64,000 nucleotides of DNA from Muribaculaceae bacterium (GCA_017473615.1 JAFUKL010000017.1:50011-114010); one strand, 5' to 3'; counted from the first letter of the stretch, positions 17,970 to 27,723 are shown. Made by a program: numbers and translations. Notes: generated by a model not told the origin, from the letters alone.

Positions 17970-18953
17970 TTATGTTAATATATCCTTTTCTATCCGATTG
18001 AGAATAGCATCGAGCTCGTCAAAACTATTTGCTTTCAACATTGCAATACGGGTTTCCCTGAAATTAGGTATACCCTTAAACAACGGTGTTGCAGCCAAAT
18101 GACGGCGTATATGCAATATACCTCGATATTCATCAATCCTGTCAATACTCTCTTTTATCTGTCGACGAAGTAAAGCTAATTTTTCCACAGCCGGAATAGG
18201 CTCGATAGCCTCACCATGTTGCAAATAATACTTCATCTCTTTGAATATCCACGGTGCACCTATAGATGCACGACCCACCATAACAGCATCCACTCCATAA
18301 CGGTCGTAATATTCAGCCAATTTTTCAGGCGTGGTTATATCACCATTCCCTATTATAGGAATTTTCATGCGAGGATTGTTCTTCACCTCTCCTATGAGTG
18401 TCCAATCAGCCTCACCGGTATACATTTGACTGCGGGTTCGTCCATGAATGGTTAAAGCCTGTATTCCACAATCCTGCAATTGTTCGGCAAGGTCTACTAT
18501 TATTTTGCTGCTACAATCCCACCCCAACCGCGTCTTTACCGTTACCGGAATTTTCACAGCATCCACGATGGCCCGAGTAATTTCAAGCAATAGCGGTATA
18601 TTACGCAACATTCCCGAACCGGCTCCCTTAGAGGCAACTTTCTTAACGGGACACCCGAAATTTATATCCAGAACCTCGGGACCGGCTGTTTCTGCTATGA
18701 GAGCAGCCTCAACCATAGGGGCTACCTCCTTACCGTATATCTGAATAGCGGCAGGTCGTTCACCGGTATTGATTGAGAGTTTACGGGTTGTGGCATTTAT
18801 ATTTCTTATCAAGGCATCGGCACTGACAAATTCCGTATATACCATATCAGCCCCTTGCTCCCTGCATATAAGTCTGAAAGACGGATCTGTAACGTCTTCC
18901 ATCGGTGCCAACAGCACCGGTTTTTCTCCCAAATCTATATTCCCTATGTGCAT
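17970..18953 (-). CDS. dusB: tRNA-dihydrouridine synthase
   Basis: A 327-residue FMN enzyme that reduces uridines in tRNA D-loops. TIM-barrel motifs LAPMEDVTDPSFR, DINFGCPVKKVASKGAGSGML (catalytic cysteine in GCP), TVKTRLGW, TIHGRTRSQMYTG and VMVGRASIGAPW are all present. Length is normal for DusB. Promoter box at 18984-18991 on the same strand. It leads an operon with the GIN-domain protein. Confidence 0.93.
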   Translation of the reverse strand: MHIGNIDLGEKPVLLAPMEDVTDPSFRLICREQGADMVYTEFVSADALIRNINATTRKLSINTGERPAAIQIYGKEVAPMVEAALIAETAGPEVLDINFGCPVKKVASKGAGSGMLRNIPLLLEITRAIVDAVKIPVTVKTRLGWDCSSKIIVDLAEQLQDCGIQALTIHGRTRSQMYTGEADWTLIGEVKNNPRMKIPIIGNGDITTPEKLAEYYDRYGVDAVMVGRASIGAPWIFKEMKYYLQHGEAIEPIPAVEKLALLRRQIKESIDRIDEYRGILHIRRHLAATPLFKGIPNFRETRIAMLKANSFDELDAILNRIEKDILT

Positions 18954-18983
18954 AAACCTTTTCTATTTCTTATAATTACATTA

Positions 18984-18991
18984 CAAAGATA
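18984..18991 (-). promoter_or_regulatory. -7 promoter box of dusB
   Basis: On the minus strand the bases read TATCTTTG, a perfect TAnnTTTG, 30 bases upstream of the dusB ATG. Confidence 0.65.
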
Positions 18992-19151
18992 GCAAACTCC
19001 ATACTTTATATAAAAAACAATGAGACATTTTGACAAAAAATAGTGATTTTCGGAACATGCAACATGTGTTTTAACCTCGTTTGCTCAATATAAAACTTTC
19101 ACGCCCCACATCGGAATGCTTATAAGACCTTGCGTAATGGATTTTTTATAG

Positions 19152-19159
19152 TATTTTTG
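19152..19159 (+). promoter_or_regulatory. -7 promoter box of the Cof-type HAD gene
   Basis: TATTTTTG, 21 bases before ATG 19181. It lies inside a longer in-frame extension starting at 19130, which argues against that upstream start. Confidence 0.55.
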
Positions 19160-19180
19160 CAACGATTGTATAATATAGAT

Positions 19181-19966
19181 ATGATTAAAGCAGTATTTTT
19201 CGACATAGACGGAACTTTAGTGTCTTTCAACACTCACAAAATTCCTGAATCCACATTATATGCGTTAGACAGTCTCAGGCAAAAAGGAATAAAAACTTTC
19301 ATCGCCACAGGACGTTCATGGCGACAAATCCAAGAGGTTAAAGATTTTCCAATATTTGACGGATATATAACGCTTAACGGAAGTTATTGCATTGATGATA
19401 AAGGGGAAACAATATACAGCAACTGCATACCCGAAGAGGATTTGGCACGGCTGGCAGAATTCCACCGAGAAAGACCATTTCCCGTTGAGTTTGTCTACAA
19501 CGACCACGAAACAATGACCGAAGTAAACCAAGCTGTTATCGATGCTTGGGAAAAGGTGAATGTACCCGTTCCTCCCATCACACCTATGCAAGACAGCAAA
19601 AGAAAAGGTGTCTTTCAGTTAGGCATATTTCTCACACGTGAAGAAGAAACCGCACTGAAACTCACCGACCGTTTCATGCCCGGTTGTGAATCTATGCGAT
19701 GGAGCCCCGATTTCTTTGATATAATACCTAAAGGAAGCCGTAAAAGCTGCGGCATCGATAAAATCATATCTCACTACGGTATCAAGTTGTCAGAAGTAAT
19801 GTCTTTCGGAGACGGAGGCAACGACATCGACATGATAAAGCATGCAAGTATCGGTATAGCTATGGGCAACGCAGGAGATGACGTCAAAGCTGCTGCCGAC
19901 TACACAACCACTACGGTAGACGAAGATGGCGTGCTGAACGCATTAAAACATTTCGGGATTCTATAA
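19181..19966 (+). CDS. Cof-type HAD-IIB phosphatase
   Basis: A 261-residue HAD phosphatase with cap type C2B. Motif I FFDIDGTLVSF, motif II FIATGRSW, the motif III lysine in PKGSRKSCGIDK, motif IV MSFGDGGNDIDMIKHA. Such enzymes hydrolyse sugar phosphates, pyridoxal phosphate or flavin phosphates; the substrate cannot be read from sequence. Start ATG 19181 fits the fold and the promoter box. purN follows 20 bases later but has its own box. Confidence 0.88.
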   Translation: MIKAVFFDIDGTLVSFNTHKIPESTLYALDSLRQKGIKTFIATGRSWRQIQEVKDFPIFDGYITLNGSYCIDDKGETIYSNCIPEEDLARLAEFHRERPFPVEFVYNDHETMTEVNQAVIDAWEKVNVPVPPITPMQDSKRKGVFQLGIFLTREEETALKLTDRFMPGCESMRWSPDFFDIIPKGSRKSCGIDKIISHYGIKLSEVMSFGDGGNDIDMIKHASIGIAMGNAGDDVKAAADYTTTTVDEDGVLNALKHFGIL

Positions 19967-19974
19967 AATAATAC

Positions 19975-19982
19975 TACCTTTG
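19975..19982 (+). promoter_or_regulatory. -7 promoter box of purN
   Basis: TACCTTTG ends 4 bases before the purN ATG, so the transcript would be leaderless. Confidence 0.6.
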
Positions 19983-19986
19983 CAAC

Positions 19987-20559
19987 ATGAAGAATATAGC
20001 TATTTTTGCATCAGGAAACGGCTCTAACGCTGAAGCTATTGCCCGCTATTTTGCAAACTATAAAAACATCTGCGTCAAATGCGTTCTGTCCAATCGTCAT
20101 AATGCCGGTGTTCACCAACGCATGGAACAACTCAACATTCCATCTTATTCATTCTCCAAAGAAGAATGGCAAGATGCACACAAAATTACCGATTTTCTGA
20201 AAAAAGAGAATATCGAACTTATCGTATTGGCTGGATTCCTCGCCAAGATAGAGAAACCTATCCTATCAGCATTCCAAGGAAATATAATTAATATTCACCC
20301 ATCATTATTGCCGAAATACGGAGGAAAAGGCATGTGGGGACATCACATACATGAAGCTGTCATTGCAGCCGGCGAAACACAAAGCGGCATTACAATACAT
20401 TATATAGATGAAAACATCGATGAAGGCAGGATTATATTTCAAACTTCCTGTGACGTACTGCCGGGAGACACACCCGATACCCTTGCCGAAAGAATCCATA
20501 AACTTGAGCATAGATACTTTCCTGAAATAATCGAAAAGATTCTTGGAAAAGAAATATAA
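19987..20559 (+). CDS. purN: Phosphoribosylglycinamide formyltransferase
   Basis: A 190-residue enzyme that formylates GAR with 10-formyl-THF in purine synthesis. The phosphate loop GNGSNAEA, the catalytic NIHPSLLPKYGG (asparagine and histidine) and DEGRIIFQ (aspartate) are present. The length is standard. It is followed by a short AT-rich repeat region and a convergent gene. Confidence 0.93.
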   Translation: MKNIAIFASGNGSNAEAIARYFANYKNICVKCVLSNRHNAGVHQRMEQLNIPSYSFSKEEWQDAHKITDFLKKENIELIVLAGFLAKIEKPILSAFQGNIINIHPSLLPKYGGKGMWGHHIHEAVIAAGETQSGITIHYIDENIDEGRIIFQTSCDVLPGDTPDTLAERIHKLEHRYFPEIIEKILGKEI

Positions 20560-20564
20560 GAATC

Positions 20565-20610
20565 TGTTTAAATTTCAGAAGTCGTTTTAATTTTATTTCG
20601 AGAGTATTTA
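20565..20610 (+). repeat. Intergenic repeat words
   Basis: AAGAATCTGTTTAAATTT followed by AGAAGTCGTTTTAATTTT and TATTTCGA. The same words occur inverted at 10815-10843, and related words recur at 21450-21495. Part of a dispersed AT-rich family in this window. Confidence 0.5.
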
Positions 20611-20622
20611 GAATGGCTTACA

Positions 20623-21399
20623 TTAACGATGAGCGTTAGGATAAGCCGCTTTCAACTCTTCCATGACCTTCGAAACAAAAGGTGTGGGTGAAAGTTCATA
20701 AGCCCTTTGCATGAACTCCAGAGCTTTCATTGCGGTCGAGGTCAATTGCGATCGCGTACCTTCCGATGCTTTCCACATCACATAGTTGTAGTTACCCAAC
20801 GCAAGCAAAGCAGCATAATTGCAATCATCCAACGCAAGAATTCTGTTATAATAAACAACAGCTCTTTCAAATTCTCCTAAAATCATATATCCGCGGGCAA
20901 CAATAGAAATATAGCCTATTTCATCGGGAGTTGCAGAAAGCAGTTCATTACCTATCGCCACCATTTCAGGCGCATCGTTTCTGAAATCATAATACTTCAG
21001 CAGACGGGTATTAATGTGACGCGCCATCCACGGTTGACGCTCCTTTACAAGAATAAGGAATCGCTCATATTCCCGGGAACAACCTATTTCAAACGAGAAA
21101 TCTCTCACTTCCGTGAATACCGAATCAAGCGCCATTCCCTGTCTCTGAGTACGCTCCAACAGGCTCATTTGCGCATCATCATCCGCCATTATTCCGCTTG
21201 TCACTATCGCCCGGGCATAATTAACGGCTTTATCAGGGCGCATATCCATCATAAGCAAATACATGGCATTCGCGCTGTTCCACTCTTGAAAAGCCACAAA
21301 CCGCTCAGCTTTCGCCTCCAACTTATCATAATCAGCCGCAAAGCACTCCCACGCCAATATTGCAGCAATAAAAACCGTTATTAATCTCATTCTTTCCAT
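20623..21399 (-). CDS. Secreted TPR-like repeat protein
   Basis: A 258-residue protein with a signal peptide (residues 1-20, ending CFA) and helical repeats; EFERAVVYYNRILALDDCNYAALLALGNYNY is a clear TPR pair and further helices continue to the C-terminus. TPR proteins of the Bacteroidetes periplasm act as scaffolds, and no catalytic motif is visible. The start at 21399 is preferred to 21411, because a minus-strand TATATTTG box at 21409-21416 overlaps the longer start. It is convergent with purN and divergent from pheT. Confidence 0.7.
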   Translation of the reverse strand: MERMRLITVFIAAILAWECFAADYDKLEAKAERFVAFQEWNSANAMYLLMMDMRPDKAVNYARAIVTSGIMADDDAQMSLLERTQRQGMALDSVFTEVRDFSFEIGCSREYERFLILVKERQPWMARHINTRLLKYYDFRNDAPEMVAIGNELLSATPDEIGYISIVARGYMILGEFERAVVYYNRILALDDCNYAALLALGNYNYVMWKASEGTRSQLTSTAMKALEFMQRAYELSPTPFVSKVMEELKAAYPNAHR

Positions 21400-21408
21400 A
21401 TTACTGCA

Positions 21409-21416
21409 CAAATATA
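21409..21416 (-). promoter_or_regulatory. -7 promoter box of the TPR gene
   Basis: TATATTTG on the minus strand, 9 bases before ATG 21399, again implying a very short or absent leader. Confidence 0.55.
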
Positions 21417-21535
21417 ACGAAAGGCGAGAGAAGAAAAAGCAAGAAACCGTTTAAATTTTATTATAGTTTTTCTCAAAACATGTTTCGGATTCTAAAAATC
21501 AAGGAGCAAGGGAAGAATTATTCATATTTTCTTTG

Positions 21536-21543
21536 TAAATTTG
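21536..21543 (+). promoter_or_regulatory. -7 promoter box of pheT
   Basis: TAAATTTG, about 62 bases before the pheT start at 21606. Confidence 0.5.
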
Positions 21544-21605
21544 TGCAATTTTTGGTGAATTGGCTCTAAATGAGCCTTAAAACAACAGAAAATACACTCA
21601 TAATT

Positions 21606-24068
21606 ATGAATATATCTTATAATTGGCTGAAAGAATATATTGATTTCAACCTTACGCCGGAGGAACTGGGTGCAGCACTCACTTCCCTTGGGCTTGAATG
21701 TGGAACCATAGAGAAAGTTGAGACCATCAAAGGAGGACTTGAAGGGCTTGTAGTGGGTGAAGTGCTTACATGCGAGAATCACCCCGATAGCGACCACCTT
21801 CACATCACAACCGTAGACCTTGGCGATGGCACACCCACTCAAATAGTGTGCGGAGCATCCAATGTAGCAGCAGGTCAACACGTGATAGTAGCTACAGTAG
21901 GAACCAAACTTTACGACGGCGACAAAGAATTTGCAATCAAAAAATCAAAGATACGCGGCGTTGAATCATTCGGTATGATATGCGCTGAAGACGAGATAGG
22001 CGTAGGTAATTCTCATGCAGGAATCATCGAGTTGCCGCTTGACGTTCCTGCCGGTACACCCGCCAAGGAATATTACAATATAAAGGACGACTATGTACTC
22101 GAAGTAGACCTTACGCCCAACCGTATAGACGGAGGCTCGCACTATGGCGTCGCACGCGACTTGGCAGCATGGCTTAACGTACATGGCACTCCGGCGCAAC
22201 TTCACCGCCCTTCGGTAGAAAACTTCAAGAGTGACCGTGCCGATGGAGCTGTAGAGGTGATTGTAGAAAATACCGAAGCTTGTCCTCGCTATTGCGGTGT
22301 CACTATTCGTAATGTAAAAGTGCAGGAAAGTCCCGAATGGTTACGCAATTATCTGACAGCCATAGGACAACGCCCTATCAACAATATCGTCGATATTACC
22401 AATTTCATACTTCTCGGCATGGGACAGCCATTGCACTGTTTTGATCTCGCCAAGGTAAAAGGAGAAAAAGTCATCGTCAAGACCGTAGCCGAAGGTACTA
22501 AGTTTACCACTCTTGATGAAGTTGAACGCACTCTTTCCGATCGAGATTTGATGATATGCAACACCGAAGAACCTATGTGCATAGGCGGTGTTTTCGGCGG
22601 TCTTGATTCAGGTGTAACCGAACACACCACCGACATATTCTTGGAAGCGGCTTATTTCCATCCTACTTGGATTCGTAAGACAGCCCGCCGTTTCGGTTTA
22701 AATACCGATGCATCTTTCCACTTTGAAAGAGGTATCGACCCGAATGATGTCATCTATAACCTGAAACTTGCTGCATTATTGGTTAAAGAAGTGGCCGGTG
22801 GAGAGATTTGCGGAGAAATAATCGACAAAAAGGCTGCAGAGTTCCCTGCATTCCCTGTAACATTGGAATACAGCTACTTAAATTCTCTTATAGGCAAAGC
22901 AATACCTGCAGACACCATTAAAAGCATTCTTAACAGCCTTGAAATAGCAATAACAAAGGAATCGGATACCGAACTCGAATTGCTTGTTCCCACTTACCGC
23001 GTCGATGTTCAACGCCCATGCGACGTTGTGGAAGATATTCTCCGCGTATATGGCTACAACAATGTGGAATTTGACGAAAGCGTGCGCAGCAACCTTTCCT
23101 ACAAGACCATTGTCGACATAAAGAACGACTTGCAGAAACTGATTTCAGAACAGCTCACAGCATGTGGTTTCAACGAAATCATGAACAATTCACTCACAGC
23201 CGAAATCTATTATGAAGGACTTAGCGCATACCCGCAAGAGAATTGCGTAAAGTTGATGAACGCCCTAAGCAATGACTTGAATGTTATGCGCCAAACCCTG
23301 CTTTTCGGAGGACTTGAAAGCATTGCCCACAACATCAACCGTCGCATGGCAAACCTAAAGATGTATGAGTTCGGCAATGTATATCGGTTTACCCCCGGAA
23401 TCGACCAAAGTGAAAAGGTTCTTGCCCCATATTCAGAGCATACATCTCTCGGAATATGGATGACAGGCAACGACACTGAAAGCAACTGGGCAAGAAAAGA
23501 AAACAAAATCACGGTTTTCGACTTGAAAGCCGTAGTTGAGAATATATTTGCAAGATTAGGCATCAGTGCAGGAGAAATCGTCATAACACAGTCATGCGAT
23601 GATGTGTTCTCGGCAAAACTTGACATAACCAACCGCGGAGGCAAGTTGCTCGGCTCTCTCGGTGTAATAAAATATGCACTCTTAAAGAAAATGGACATCG
23701 AGCAACCCGTATTCTACGCCGAATTTGATTGGGACACCGTAGTGAAAGCTGCAGCCAAAAAGAAAGTTACATTCACAGACCTGCCAAAGACACAAGCAGT
23801 AAAACGCGACTTGGCTCTGCTCGTCGATAACACGGTTACTTTCGCCCAAATAGAAAAAGTAGTCAACGCATCCGAAAAGAAACTGTTGCGAGGCGTAACC
23901 CTATTTGACGTGTACGAAGGAAAGAACCTTGAACCGGGTAAAAAGTCCTACGCTATCAGCATCACCTTGCAAGATACAGAAAAGACATTGCAAGACAAAC
24001 AAATCGATAACGTAATGAACAAAATAATCGCCAACCTTGAACGAGAAGTTGGAGCTAAACTGCGTTAA
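21606..24068 (+). CDS. pheT: Phenylalanyl-tRNA synthetase beta subunit
   Basis: An 820-residue subunit of the alpha2-beta2 enzyme that charges tRNA-Phe. It has the N-terminal MNISYNWLKEYIDF, a tRNA-binding OB domain (about 40-150), the B3/B4 editing domain (TPNRIDGGSHYGVARDLA and following), the B5 domain, the catalytic-like core (FNEIMNNSLTAE) and the C-terminal FDX-ACB domain (FDVYEGKNLEPGKKSYAISITLQD). Start at ATG 21606, where homology begins. pheS is elsewhere, as is usual in Bacteroidales. yebC follows after 46 bases. Confidence 0.95.
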   Translation: MNISYNWLKEYIDFNLTPEELGAALTSLGLECGTIEKVETIKGGLEGLVVGEVLTCENHPDSDHLHITTVDLGDGTPTQIVCGASNVAAGQHVIVATVGTKLYDGDKEFAIKKSKIRGVESFGMICAEDEIGVGNSHAGIIELPLDVPAGTPAKEYYNIKDDYVLEVDLTPNRIDGGSHYGVARDLAAWLNVHGTPAQLHRPSVENFKSDRADGAVEVIVENTEACPRYCGVTIRNVKVQESPEWLRNYLTAIGQRPINNIVDITNFILLGMGQPLHCFDLAKVKGEKVIVKTVAEGTKFTTLDEVERTLSDRDLMICNTEEPMCIGGVFGGLDSGVTEHTTDIFLEAAYFHPTWIRKTARRFGLNTDASFHFERGIDPNDVIYNLKLAALLVKEVAGGEICGEIIDKKAAEFPAFPVTLEYSYLNSLIGKAIPADTIKSILNSLEIAITKESDTELELLVPTYRVDVQRPCDVVEDILRVYGYNNVEFDESVRSNLSYKTIVDIKNDLQKLISEQLTACGFNEIMNNSLTAEIYYEGLSAYPQENCVKLMNALSNDLNVMRQTLLFGGLESIAHNINRRMANLKMYEFGNVYRFTPGIDQSEKVLAPYSEHTSLGIWMTGNDTESNWARKENKITVFDLKAVVENIFARLGISAGEIVITQSCDDVFSAKLDITNRGGKLLGSLGVIKYALLKKMDIEQPVFYAEFDWDTVVKAAAKKKVTFTDLPKTQAVKRDLALLVDNTVTFAQIEKVVNASEKKLLRGVTLFDVYEGKNLEPGKKSYAISITLQDTEKTLQDKQIDNVMNKIIANLEREVGAKLR

Positions 24069-24114
24069 AAAGCAACAAAAACGAATATTATTAAAAATAA
24101 AATAACAAAAACTC

Positions 24115-24837
24115 ATGGGAAGAGCATTTGAATTTCGCAAAGCAAGAAAACTAAAACGCTGGGGAAACATGTCACGCACATTCACCCGCATAGGTAAGGA
24201 AATCACAATCGCCGTAAAATCGGGCGGTCCGGATCCTTCAGGCAACTCACGCCTACGCGCACTTCTTGCCAACGCTAAAGCGGCTAACATGCCTAAGGAC
24301 ACTATAGAACGTGCTATCAAGAAAGCTACCGACAAAGACGCAACCGACTACAAGGAAATCGTATATGAAGGATACGGACCTTTCGGTATAGCAATACTTA
24401 TCGAGGCTGCTACCGACAATAACACCCGCACTGTAGCCAATGTGCGCAGCTATTTCAACAAGTTCAACGGAAGCCTTGGTACCAGCGGCAGCCTTTCTTT
24501 CTTGTTTGAACACAAATGCGTATTCCACATCAAGCCTAAAGACGGTGTATCGGTTGAAGATTTGGAACTTGAACTTATCGACTACGGTGTAGACGAAGTA
24601 GAACAGGATGAAAACGAAATCATCGTTTCAGGTGCATTCGAGGAAAATTCCAATATACAGAAGTACCTTGAAGATAACGGCTATGAAATAGAAAGTTCTG
24701 AATTTGTACGCATCCCGAACGACTTGAAAGAAGTTACCGCAGAACAGCGCGAAGTTCTTGAGAAACTTCTTGAAAAATTTGAAGACGATGACGACGTACA
24801 GAACGTATTCCACAACATGAAAGAAGAGGAAGAGTAA
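24115..24837 (+). CDS. yebC: YebC/PmpR family regulatory protein
   Basis: A 240-residue protein of the YebC/TACO1 family. The three-domain fold shows RIGKEITIAVKSGGPDPSGNSRLR, NMPKDTIERAIKKA, YEGYGPFGIAILIEAATDN and NVRSYFNKFNGSLGTSGSLSFLF. Family members bind DNA or help ribosomes through proline stretches. The start MGRAFEFRKARKLKRWG differs slightly from the common MAGHSKW opening, as in other Bacteroidetes. The acidic tail (EDDDDVQNVFHNM) is typical. A strong terminator follows. Confidence 0.92.
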   Translation: MGRAFEFRKARKLKRWGNMSRTFTRIGKEITIAVKSGGPDPSGNSRLRALLANAKAANMPKDTIERAIKKATDKDATDYKEIVYEGYGPFGIAILIEAATDNNTRTVANVRSYFNKFNGSLGTSGSLSFLFEHKCVFHIKPKDGVSVEDLELELIDYGVDEVEQDENEIIVSGAFEENSNIQKYLEDNGYEIESSEFVRIPNDLKEVTAEQREVLEKLLEKFEDDDDVQNVFHNMKEEEE

Positions 24838-24888
24838 CTCCTCCACCATCCATAACGACTGCTCAAAATCAAGCTGTCACATAATCAC

Positions 24889-24937
24889 AAAAATAGAAAA
24901 GGAAATTCGGCTCACTGAGATTCCTTTTCTATTTTTT
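24889..24937 (+). terminator. Rho-independent terminator after yebC
   Basis: AAAAATAGAAAAGGAA (24889-24904) pairs perfectly over 16 bases with TTCCTTTTCTATTTTT (24921-24936), ending in a T run. Confidence 0.85.
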
Positions 24938-24957
24938 GCGCATTAACGAAAAAGCGT

Positions 24958-24965
24958 TATCTTTG
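24958..24965 (+). promoter_or_regulatory. -7 promoter box of psd-pssA operon
   Basis: TATCTTTG, 28 bases before the psd ATG and directly after the yebC terminator. Confidence 0.65.
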
Positions 24966-24993
24966 TGATTGGATTAAACTATACCTATCTGAA

Positions 24994-25665
24994 ATGAGAG
25001 TTAAAATTCACCGTGAAGGATTAAACATAATACTGATACTGCTGTTCATTCTATTGGTGTTCAACGGTTTGGCATTCCTTTTCATCGGTTATACGGTTAT
25101 ACCCATAATCTTTGCCGCCATATCGGGAATTTTATTCTTGTTTGTAGTTAATTTTTTTCGTTCCCCACGCAGACACTTCACAGGCAACAAAGAAAACACC
25201 GTAATATCCTCGGTGGACGGCACGGTTGTGGCTGTGGAAGAAGTCTATGAAGCAGAGTATCTGAAACGTAACGTGATGCAGGTATCGGTATTTATGAGCG
25301 TATTCAACGTACACGCCAATTGGGTTCCGGCTGACGGTACGGTAAAATTCGTAACACATCACTCAGGGCGTTTCCTTGCGGCATACCTGCCCAAGTCCAG
25401 CACCGAGAACGAACGTTCAACCATCGTAATAGAGACACCGGGAGGACATGAAATTCTCATGCGACAAATAGCCGGAGCTATCGCACGACGCATTGTCACC
25501 TATCCCGAACAAGGAGAACAAGTCTATATAGACGAACACATAGGATTCATCAAATTCGGTTCTCGCGTAGACCTGTATTTGCCGCTCGACAGCGAAATTT
25601 TCGTAAAGATAGGCGATAAGACTATGGGTGGTATAACCGAAATAGCACGTTTGAAACAACATTAA
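24994..25665 (+). CDS. psd: Phosphatidylserine decarboxylase (short type)
   Basis: A 223-residue proenzyme. Two N-terminal hydrophobic helices (about 10-50) anchor it, then SVFNVHANWVP holds the conserved histidine and KFGSRVD the self-cleavage site; G189/S190 would become the pyruvoyl-bearing alpha chain. It converts phosphatidylserine to phosphatidylethanolamine in the inner membrane. The next gene, pssA, supplies its substrate 11 bases later, so the pair is a complete PE branch from CDP-diacylglycerol. Confidence 0.93.
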   Translation: MRVKIHREGLNIILILLFILLVFNGLAFLFIGYTVIPIIFAAISGILFLFVVNFFRSPRRHFTGNKENTVISSVDGTVVAVEEVYEAEYLKRNVMQVSVFMSVFNVHANWVPADGTVKFVTHHSGRFLAAYLPKSSTENERSTIVIETPGGHEILMRQIAGAIARRIVTYPEQGEQVYIDEHIGFIKFGSRVDLYLPLDSEIFVKIGDKTMGGITEIARLKQH

Positions 25666-25676
25666 TCCCTCACAAA

Positions 25677-26372
25677 ATGAAAGTGCTGCAATCAATAAAA
25701 AACAACATCCCCAACTCCATAACCTGCCTTAACCTTATGGCAGGTGCAACAGCTTGTATTTACGCTCTTAACGGAACTGCCCAATACGGTACACTCAATG
25801 GGTTTCAAGTAGCATTCATCTTCATTTGCATAGGAGCTATATTTGATTTCTGCGACGGACTTGTGGCAAGAATGCTGAACACCGTGTCAGCCATAGGCAA
25901 AGAACTTGATTCCTTGAGCGACTGCGTGACTTTCGGGCTTGCTCCGTCAATGATGATATACACCATGCTTGAACAGCACAATCCGGGATGCCTCTGCAAT
26001 TATGCCGCATTCTTGATAGCGGTATTCGGCGCTGTGCGTTTGGCAAAATTCAATATTGACACTACTCAAGCCACATCATTCAAGGGTATGCCTATTCCTG
26101 CAAACGCCATCTTCTGGATAGGCTATGTGAACTTCTGCATTGAAAACGGTTATACCGGAGTCGGCACTTTCATCGCCATTGCAGCGCTAAGCTACTTAAT
26201 GATCTGCAACATGCCGATGTTCAGTTTCAAGATGAAATCTTTCGGAATAAAGGAAAACTTTCATCGCTACTTGCTTGTTGTGTTGACGATTGCATTTGTT
26301 GTATGCTTTGGTGTTACAGGCTTGTTCTATACTATCGTTGCATATACAATCCTTTCGCTGATAAAAAAATAA
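25677..26372 (+). CDS. pssA: CDP-diacylglycerol-serine O-phosphatidyltransferase
   Basis: A 231-residue membrane enzyme that makes phosphatidylserine. The CDP-alcohol motif is canonical: DG LV AR, eight residues, G KEL D SLS D in DFCDGLVARMLNTVSAIG and the following KELDSLSDC (about 56-84). Several membrane helices follow. It is directly behind psd in the same operon. Confidence 0.92.
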   Translation: MKVLQSIKNNIPNSITCLNLMAGATACIYALNGTAQYGTLNGFQVAFIFICIGAIFDFCDGLVARMLNTVSAIGKELDSLSDCVTFGLAPSMMIYTMLEQHNPGCLCNYAAFLIAVFGAVRLAKFNIDTTQATSFKGMPIPANAIFWIGYVNFCIENGYTGVGTFIAIAALSYLMICNMPMFSFKMKSFGIKENFHRYLLVVLTIAFVVCFGVTGLFYTIVAYTILSLIKK

Positions 26373-26413
26373 CGAATCACTACTTCTTACATTCATATTA
26401 AGCCCTTTTATTT

Positions 26414-26749
26414 ATGGAATTATTACTGTTACTGCTTATCATATTCGTGTTTTTCCCGCTCTTCAAGGTAATATTCGCTGTGGGGAAAACAGCTCACACA
26501 TTTAAGAAAGCTTACGACCAACAAACGAAACAATACGCCAAAGCCAAGCAGGAGCAAACCGAAAACGCCGAAAAAAACGGCAGAAAAGAACGTCTACGCT
26601 CTTTCTTCAAAAGAACAAGCGAGGATGTGGAGTTTGAGGAAATCAAAACAGACCGCACTGCAAAGCAGACAAGCGAAAACAGACAAACCACATCGGGCAA
26701 CAGTTCGGCAAAACCCGGCATAACCGATGCGCACTTTGAAGATGTGTAA
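26414..26749 (+). CDS. DUF4834 family membrane protein
   Basis: A 111-residue protein with one N-terminal membrane helix (LLLLLLIIFVFFPLFKVIFAV) and a long charged, low-complexity cytoplasmic tail. It has the size and look of DUF4834, a Bacteroidetes-only family usually found beside pssA. Function unknown. It is 41 bases after pssA. Confidence 0.75.
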   Translation: MELLLLLLIIFVFFPLFKVIFAVGKTAHTFKKAYDQQTKQYAKAKQEQTENAEKNGRKERLRSFFKRTSEDVEFEEIKTDRTAKQTSENRQTTSGNSSAKPGITDAHFEDV

Positions 26750-26781
26750 AACCGGCATTATACACAATCACACCACACAAA

Positions 26782-27723
26782 ATGTCAATAGACAATACAC
26801 TTTTCTTGGAGCTGGTTGAGGCAGCCATCCAATCACCGTCGGGACATAACACCCAGCCGTGGAAATTTGCCCTGACAGCCGACGGCAACATGAAAGTGAT
26901 GCCCGACTACACACGTACACTTCCCGCAACCGATCCCTCCAACCGCGAACTTCTGATTTCGGTCGGATGCGCCACAGAAAGCATCTCCATATACGCCGCA
27001 AGTAAAGGCTTTTCGGTTCACGAACAACCCGAAAACGACGCTGTTATAATATCTTTTACAGAATCAAACAAAGCGACAGATAAGAAACTCTCCGAAGCGA
27101 TAAGCACACGCCAAACCAACCGTAATTCCTATAACGGTACTAAAATATCGCATGAGGCTATCGGATTATTGAAGGCAAAAGGCATCATGTTTTATGAAAA
27201 CGGAACGCATGAGTTCGCAATAATAAACGAACACATAGAAACAGCCAACAATATCCAAATGAACGATGAAAGATTCAAGCAAGAACTGAAACAATACATG
27301 AGATATTGCGAAAATGACGCCCGGAAAAGCGGCGACGGACTTAGCTATGATACACTCGGAGTTCCTTCCATTCCCGTTTTCATGCGAAAAAGCGCAACGG
27401 CTCTGTCACTGAACGCCTCTATGCAAAACCGTTTTAACAGCAAGAAAATAGCCGGCAGTTCACATTTCATCGTCATCACAGGAGAAGACACCGTTTCCGG
27501 ATATATCGACACAGGCAGGCGTCTTATGCGTTTACTGCTCAAAGCAGAAACCCTCGGTATAGCATGTGCCTACATGAATCAGCCGTGTGAATTAAGCACA
27601 GTGCGTAATATGTTAAAGACAGCCCTGTCTATCGATGGCGTTCCACAAATCATACTGCGCATGGGATACAGTTCTCGCACGCCACGTTCTCACCGCCGTC
27701 CTACGACATCATTCATTGAATGA
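26782..27723 (+). CDS. Nitroreductase-like flavoprotein (Acg-like)
   Basis: A 313-residue protein with FMN-binding nitroreductase features: AAIQSPSGHNTQPWKF at the N-terminus, a central TRQTNRNSYNG stretch and the C-terminal GIACAYMNQPCELSTVRNML and ILRMGYS. The two-half architecture resembles Acg-type proteins. The substrate is unknown. It is 32 bases after the DUF4834 gene and likely the last gene of this operon. Its stop is only 20 bases before the left inverted repeat of the next module. Confidence 0.78.
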   Translation: MSIDNTLFLELVEAAIQSPSGHNTQPWKFALTADGNMKVMPDYTRTLPATDPSNRELLISVGCATESISIYAASKGFSVHEQPENDAVIISFTESNKATDKKLSEAISTRQTNRNSYNGTKISHEAIGLLKAKGIMFYENGTHEFAIINEHIETANNIQMNDERFKQELKQYMRYCENDARKSGDGLSYDTLGVPSIPVFMRKSATALSLNASMQNRFNSKKIAGSSHFIVITGEDTVSGYIDTGRRLMRLLLKAETLGIACAYMNQPCELSTVRNMLKTALSIDGVPQIILRMGYSSRTPRSHRRPTTSFIE